Positions 7,729 through 11,548 of a DNA stretch of 11,548 bases are shown here, piece by piece. This DNA is from Nitrosomonas sp. (GTDB taxonomy: Bacteria; Pseudomonadota; Gammaproteobacteria; Burkholderiales; Nitrosomonadaceae): assembly GCA_003514765.1 (NCBI GenBank), contig DOOY01000263.1, positions 1 through 11,548 of the forward strand, in the 5' to 3' direction. Made by a program: the position numbers and the translations under genes. The first letter of the stretch is position 1, and the number at the start of each line of letters is the position of its first letter. The notes below the pieces were generated by a model. It was given only the letters and a program-made list of their open reading frames with translations, was not told the DNA's origin and ran no database searches.

Positions 7729-9105
7729 GGCGTAATTCTGGTTCAGGCGCTCGCTGCGCACGAGTTTTTTCAATGCGGCATTCGTTTGTTCATCAGGCTG
7801 GCCGATGGGTGCGTGGCCAATGAGTAATTGTTTGAACTCATGCGGAATACATCGGTATGTTTCAAGCTTGAAATCCTGATCGACGATGATGGGAAAAATA
7901 AAGGTTCGCCCTTGAATGGCCTTGCTCCTTTCAATTGCTTCATGCCATTCCCGGCGGAAATATTTTTCGTCCAGGGAATCTGCATTTCTGGAAATGAGCG
8001 GAATAAAATAGCGGCATGTTTGAATGCCTTGCAGAATACGATTACGTAAATCATTTCCCGGTTCAATCGAATTTTTATCAAACCAGATTTCGTTGGATGA
8101 TACGCCTTGGGATTGAAGTGATTCAATCAGTGTTGCGGCAGACTGGCTGTCGGTTCCGCGGCAGTAGCTGACGAAAAACAGGGCGCCTCTTGGCACGGTT
8201 TCAGCTTTGGAAGAAGATGCATGCTCAACCGCTTTGTTTCTTGCCAGCCAGCGTTGATGAAGCTCGGAGATGAACATTGCCGGTGAGATATCGGAGATGA
8301 GTTTTGTGCCGGTGCTGTAACTTTCAAGAAAGTAAATAAGATTTTTATCGAGACAATTGCTTTCAATCAACCATTCTCTTTTTCTTTGTGTATCCAAAAG
8401 CCGGCCTTGCTTGGTCAACCGCAGAAAGAAACGGCTCAGCCACTCGGGAAAGTTGCATCCAATCAATAGGAGACTGCGTTGCTGCAATTCATCCAGAAAC
8501 CTGACTGGAACATGACTGCCGCGGGCAATGATGTTATGTACATACTCCAGCAGGTCTTCATCATGCACTGCAAACATCGGGCCGGCGCGGGATTTGCCAA
8601 ACAGGTAGAGAAGCTGTACTTCTCCATGACGTGCTTGCCAGTCTGAGGGCAGGTCTGATCCCTCGCTGGTGGGTAAATAAGGGGAATAAATAATCTCATT
8701 GACCGCGCAGCGTTCACGCAGGCAGCGGGCGAGCTGATCATCCGGTGTCAGTGTTATAAACAGCTGGAAAGAAGTGATAGCCGCAATTTGCCGCACCGGT
8801 TCCGGAATATGCGCATCGGGACCCGTTGTCAGACGTTTGATAGCATCATGAATGTCTGCGTATAAATCCTGAAGGTCGTATTCCTGTTCCTTTTTAATTT
8901 GAATAACGACATCGTTTAATTGATTGAAAGGCGTGTGCGAGATATGAGCCGGTTCAATATCATATTGTTTTAAAAGGTACTGCGCAATCTGTGCCTGAAA
9001 CGAATCGTTATTTTTTCCGCAAGTGAGCACTTGTTGTCCAATCACAGGAACGACAAGTCCATCTTCAATCCGTCTTAATAGCCGATTCCAGCTTTTTTCG
9101 TCCAT
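7726..9105 (-). CDS. SIR2-like domain protein with C-terminal TIR domain
   Basis: The 459-residue product has an N-terminal SIR2-like region (about 4-290) and a TIR domain (about 308-415). SIR2-like landmarks are GLVVPVIGQQ (16-25), FITLTPDD (116-123), LLYLFGK (165-171) and LLIGCNFPEW (213-222). At places where active SIR2 proteins have Asn (TxND) and His (HxHG) this protein has Thr/Pro and Phe, so NAD hydrolysis by this half is doubtful. The TIR half has FVSYCRGTDS (311-320), the loop IWFDKNSIEPGNDLR (340-354) and YFRREW (382-387), where E386 is the candidate catalytic glutamate. TIR domains of bacterial defence proteins cleave NAD or make cyclic ADP-ribose-type signals; activity here is inferred. 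The frame has no upstream start before a stop at 9139-9141, so the ATG at 9105 is the start. No Shine-Dalgarno precedes it. It leads the operon with the STAND gene. Confidence 0.85.
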   Translation of the reverse strand: MDEKSWNRLLRRIEDGLVVPVIGQQVLTCGKNNDSFQAQIAQYLLKQYDIEPAHISHTPFNQLNDVVIQIKKEQEYDLQDLYADIHDAIKRLTTGPDAHIPEPVRQIAAITSFQLFITLTPDDQLARCLRERCAVNEIIYSPYLPTSEGSDLPSDWQARHGEVQLLYLFGKSRAGPMFAVHDEDLLEYVHNIIARGSHVPVRFLDELQQRSLLLIGCNFPEWLSRFFLRLTKQGRLLDTQRKREWLIESNCLDKNLIYFLESYSTGTKLISDISPAMFISELHQRWLARNKAVEHASSSKAETVPRGALFFVSYCRGTDSQSAATLIESLQSQGVSSNEIWFDKNSIEPGNDLRNRILQGIQTCRYFIPLISRNADSLDEKYFRREWHEAIERSKAIQGRTFIFPIIVDQDFKLETYRCIPHEFKQLLIGHAPIGQPDEQTNAALKKLVRSERLNQNYA

Positions 9106-9111
9106 TGTGCC

Positions 9112-9237
9112 AGGTTCTGTTGACGTTTTATGTCTAAGTTATTTGAACACCTTGATATACCAAGGATTTCTGGAGTTTGACATTTCTTGCATTATTTTTT
9201 ATAAACAAGCTGTTGCAACCAAATGTCAACAGAACCT
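9112..9237. repeat. 126-bp segment bounded by 13-bp perfect inverted repeats
   Basis: The left end reads AGGTTCTGTTGAC (9112-9124) and the right end GTCAACAGAACCT (9225-9237), a perfect 13-bp inverted repeat. It extends by one G-T pair and three A-T pairs inward to 17 positions. The inside is AT-rich and non-coding, with two small palindromes (CCTTG/CAAGG at 9150-9165 and GTTGCAAC at 9212-9219). Size and ends resemble a transposase-less miniature element (MITE), but no clear target-site duplication flanks it. An alternative is a large regulatory hairpin. It ends only 6 bp before the start codon of the SIR2-like/TIR gene. Confidence 0.6.
9198..9229 (-). promoter_or_regulatory. candidate promoter for the TIR-STAND operon
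   Basis: On the - strand a perfect TTGACA (9224-9229) lies in the right arm of the inverted repeat. The best -10-like hexamer, TATAAA (9198-9203, 5 of 6), is 20 bp downstream; a poorer TTTATA gives 18 bp. Spacing is longer than the ideal 17, so strength is uncertain. A transcript from here would have a leader of about 85-90 nt and would lack the right arm, so it could not form the long hairpin with the left arm. Confidence 0.35.
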
Positions 9238-9266
9238 AAGGCCCTAAAAGATACCAACAGCACATT

Positions 9267-9788
9267 TTACGGTTTTTGAAGATTAATAATAATATCAGCG
9301 CCCAGTTCGTCTGTTGTAAATGCTGAATCACTGAATTTTGGAAAACCGAAATGCTGTTCGGGGTTATTCGACAATCCAAAAGGTTCTTCAGGCATCATAT
9401 TCCATTTTTTGTTTAATTTCCGGTTGCCATCAATATCGTGGTAACTGGCGACTGCGTAGGTACCCTGCTTTTCGAGATTAAAGCATACTTTATGCTGTTC
9501 CTCGGTGGCGGGAATACGGATACGCTTGGTGCGGCCTTTTTTATTCAAAAAATTGTCCGGATCATGATAGAGCTCAACGCTTAAAATGCCACCGGAACCA
9601 GCACCGTTGACAGTTACCCTGACTTGAGCAATATCAGGGTTACACGGATCAGTGGCTTCATAAGGGCGAATGTCCAGATGTTCTTTAGCAACGGCAATCG
9701 GTGCTAATAACAAACCGAGCACAAAAAAATTAAATAGTCCGACAGACCATAAAAATTTATAAAATATGTTCAATTTAAGATTATTCAT
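9267..9788 (-). CDS. small exported DUF2141 protein
   Basis: The 173-residue product begins with a signal peptide: LKLNIFYKF, then a long hydrophobic core, with a likely AVA|KE cleavage near residue 35. The mature part carries the DUF2141 pattern: VRVTVNGAGSGGILSVELYHD, later GTYAVASYHDIDGNRKLNKKW, EEPFGLSNNP and FGFPKFSDSAF. Two cysteines (DPCNPD and KVCF) could form a disulfide. The family is periplasmic or outer-membrane associated with an immunoglobulin-like fold, and no reaction is established for it. An in-frame GTG at 9908 would give 213 residues but overlaps the tex stop and masks the signal peptide, so the ATG at 9788 is chosen; only a weak GGA lies upstream. It follows tex on the same strand with a 116-bp gap, and its link to the TIR-STAND pair downstream is probably only positional. 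Confidence 0.8.
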   Translation of the reverse strand: MNNLKLNIFYKFLWSVGLFNFFVLGLLLAPIAVAKEHLDIRPYEATDPCNPDIAQVRVTVNGAGSGGILSVELYHDPDNFLNKKGRTKRIRIPATEEQHKVCFNLEKQGTYAVASYHDIDGNRKLNKKWNMMPEEPFGLSNNPEQHFGFPKFSDSAFTTDELGADIIINLQKP

Positions 9789-9852
9789 TGTAGTAAATCC
9801 GGCAACTCTTGCAGATGTAAAAAAACACTTCAAAAATACCATAAAAAATTTT

Positions 9853-9859
9853 AAAGGAG
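9853..9859 (+). promoter_or_regulatory. strong orphan Shine-Dalgarno
   Basis: AAAGGAG stands 8 nt before an ATG at 9868 on the + strand. It is the best ribosome-binding sequence in the window, yet the frame behind it is open for only 34 codons and runs antisense into the end of tex. Confidence 0.45.
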
Positions 9860-9867
9860 AAACTTTG

Positions 9868-9972
9868 ATGAATGCAGCGCGTGTATTGATGGCATCGGTC
9901 GTTATCACGCTTTTCCCAGCTGCATCGTTAATGCGATACGTTTACGTTTTTCATCTACCGTCAGCACTTTAA
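9868..9972 (+). CDS. possible 34-residue hydrophobic peptide or truncated gene start
   Basis: The frame starts MNAARVLMASVVITLFPAAS, which looks like the beginning of a signal peptide or a single membrane helix, and stops at 9970-9972. Its last two thirds overlap the tex 3' end on the other strand, so those residues are dictated by tex codons. It could be a real small membrane peptide, the surviving 5' end of a gene cut off by a rearrangement at the tex border, or coincidence. There is no homologue I recognise. Confidence 0.25.
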   Translation: MNAARVLMASVVITLFPAASLMRYVYVFHLPSAL

Positions 9973-11548
9973 CCTTAACGACCTGCCCGGCTTTGACAAT
10001 GGCATGCGGATCTTTTACAAATTTGTCGGCCAGAGCGGAAATATGCACGAGTCCGTCCTGATGCACACCGATGTCGATAAATGCACCAAAGGCGGCTACG
10101 TTGGTAACGACACCTTCGAGCACCATGCCTGGGTGTAAATCCCGGATGGTTTCAACCCCCTCTTTGAATACTGCTGTGGTAAAGGTGGAGCGGGGATCGC
10201 GTCCCGGTTTTTCGAGCTCGAGCAGAATGTCTTTGACGGTTGGCAATCCAAATTGTGCGTTGGTGTATTTTTCTGGACGAATTGATTTTAAAACCGTTTG
10301 ATTACCGATCAATGCTGCAACATTCAACCTGACATCCGCCAGAATCCGCTCAACAAGCGGATAAGATTCCGGGTGAACGGCAGAAGCATCAAGCGGGTTG
10401 GCGCCATGCAAGATACGTAAAAACCCGGTTGCCTGCTCAAAGGTTTTTTCACCTAGAGCGGAAACTTTCAGCAGGTCTGTACGGCGGAAAAACATACCTT
10501 CTTGATTGCGATATGCAACGATATTGTGTGCAATTTTACTGTTAAGCCCGGCAACGTAGCGCAGCAAAGCCGCCGAAGCAGTATTGACATCGACGCCGAC
10601 AGCATTGACGCTGTCTTCTACCACAGCGTCAAGTGTCTGTGCCAGCTGTTTCTGATTGACATCATGCTGATATTGGCCGACACCGATGGATTTGGGGTCG
10701 ATTTTAACCAGTTCAGCCAATGGATCTTGCAAGCGGCGCGCGATCGATACCGCGCCACGCAGTGACACATCCAGATCAGGTAATTCTTCTGAAGCGAGTT
10801 GGGAGGCCGAATAGACCGATGCGCCAGCTTCCGAGATTATCAGTGATGTCAGTTTTAGCTGTGGGTATTTCTTGATCAGATCTCTGGCCAGGTGATCGGT
10901 TTCTCTAGACGCTGTGCCGTTACCGATAGCAATCAGCGATGCATGATATTGTTCTGCAAGTTGCTTTAAGCTTTCGATGGCACCATCCCAGTCGTTTTTG
11001 GGCGGATGCGGATAAATGGTCGCGGTTGTGAGTACTTTTCCTGTTGAATCAATGACGGCGGCTTTCACGCCTGTTCTTAATCCCGGATCAAGGCCGATGG
11101 TAATGCGCGGGCCTGCGGGTGACGCCAGCAGCAGTGCTTTAAGATTCTGCGCAAAAACCTGGATAGCATCGGTTTCTGCGCGTTCCCGTAATTGATTCAT
11201 GCATTCGGTCTCAAGGTGTGCCAGGATTTTGTTACGCCAGCTTGAGCGTACCGTATCGGCCAACCAGGCATCCGCTGGCCGTTTTTGATGATTAATATTG
11301 AATTGTTGTGCAATCAATGCTTCGCAGGGATTAAACAAGGTGTTGCGTTTTTTTTCTTCGATTTCCGAATCCAGATACAGTTTTAACTTCAGAACAGTTT
11401 CCCGCTCGCCACGCAATAATGCCAGCGCACGGTGCGACGGAATTTTGCCGATTGCTTCGGCATAGTCATGGTAATCGACAAATCGGGTGTCGGTGTCTTT
11501 TTTGTCTCTGGCAACCTTTGCGGTCAGTATGGCGTGGGCGCGCAGATA
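9905..11548 (-). CDS. tex: Tex family RNA-binding transcription accessory protein (5' end outside window)
   Basis: 547 codons are present; the frame stays open to the right edge, so about 170-200 N-terminal residues are missing. The order is the usual Tex core: PSHRALALLRGE helical region, a YqgF/RuvX-like nuclease-fold domain (GLDPGLRTGVK, IGNGTASRET), the highly conserved DVSLRGAVSIARRLQDPLAE and KIDPKSIGVGQYQHDV, helix-hairpin-helix segments (AVGVDVNTAS, LLKVSALGEKTFEQ), and a C-terminal S1 RNA-binding domain (GMVLEGVVTNVAAFGAFIDIG, HQDGLVHIS). Tex binds nucleic acids in transcription and is involved in toxin-gene expression and stress in several bacteria. Oddly, the protein stops (TGA then TAA) only five residues after the S1 motif KRIALTM, whereas the E. 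coli protein has a basic tail of several tens of residues there. This may be natural variation or a border effect. Confidence 0.93.
   Translation of the reverse strand, partial: YLRAHAILTAKVARDKKDTDTRFVDYHDYAEAIGKIPSHRALALLRGERETVLKLKLYLDSEIEEKKRNTLFNPCEALIAQQFNINHQKRPADAWLADTVRSSWRNKILAHLETECMNQLRERAETDAIQVFAQNLKALLLASPAGPRITIGLDPGLRTGVKAAVIDSTGKVLTTATIYPHPPKNDWDGAIESLKQLAEQYHASLIAIGNGTASRETDHLARDLIKKYPQLKLTSLIISEAGASVYSASQLASEELPDLDVSLRGAVSIARRLQDPLAELVKIDPKSIGVGQYQHDVNQKQLAQTLDAVVEDSVNAVGVDVNTASAALLRYVAGLNSKIAHNIVAYRNQEGMFFRRTDLLKVSALGEKTFEQATGFLRILHGANPLDASAVHPESYPLVERILADVRLNVAALIGNQTVLKSIRPEKYTNAQFGLPTVKDILLELEKPGRDPRSTFTTAVFKEGVETIRDLHPGMVLEGVVTNVAAFGAFIDIGVHQDGLVHISALADKFVKDPHAIVKAGQVVKVKVLTVDEKRKRIALTMQLGKA

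Noticed and set aside
9789..9908. N-terminal extension of the DUF2141 protein from a GTG at 9908
   Set aside because: It overlaps the tex stop, has no ribosome site and hides a clean signal peptide that begins at the ATG at 9788.

Overview
The window looks like chromosome of a Gram-negative proteobacterium of moderate GC content, most likely a beta- or gammaproteobacterium. The reasons are a YoaA-type helicase and a Tex protein very close in wording to the enterobacterial ones, Sec-type signal peptides and a periplasmic-type MscS relative. I cannot place the genus from sequence alone.

Layout. Bases 1-280 hold a possible 3' end of an incoming gene and a good sigma70-type promoter. Then come, on the + strand, a YoaA/DinG-family helicase (281-2239), a 114-bp gap with a strong hairpin but no U-tract, and an exported coiled-coil MscS-like membrane protein (2354-4147). 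All remaining clear genes are on the - strand. Reading from the right edge these are tex (5' end outside the window), a small exported DUF2141 protein (9267-9788), a 126-bp segment bounded by 13-bp perfect inverted repeats, a SIR2-like/TIR protein (7726-9105), and a 1176-residue STAND NTPase with a transmembrane helix and fourteen WD40 blades (4177-7707).

The notable part is the last pair. The TIR protein and the STAND-WD40 protein are 18 bp apart, with the second gene's ribosome site overlapping the first gene's stop codon, so they are almost certainly co-expressed. The STAND protein has a sensor-like repeat array and an intact NTPase but no recognisable effector domain. The partner supplies a TIR domain with a candidate catalytic glutamate, while its SIR2-like half seems to have lost the NAD-hydrolysing residues. 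My inference is a two-gene sensor/effector conflict (immune or cell-suicide) module, with the STAND protein possibly membrane-anchored and the TIR protein an NAD-consuming or signalling effector. No function is proven by the sequence.

The pair sits between housekeeping genes (tex, yoaA) and is preceded by the inverted-repeat segment, which carries a perfect TTGACA box and may supply its promoter. Other oddities are a start-site anomaly at the STAND gene, and an orphan start signal running into a short-tailed tex 3' end.
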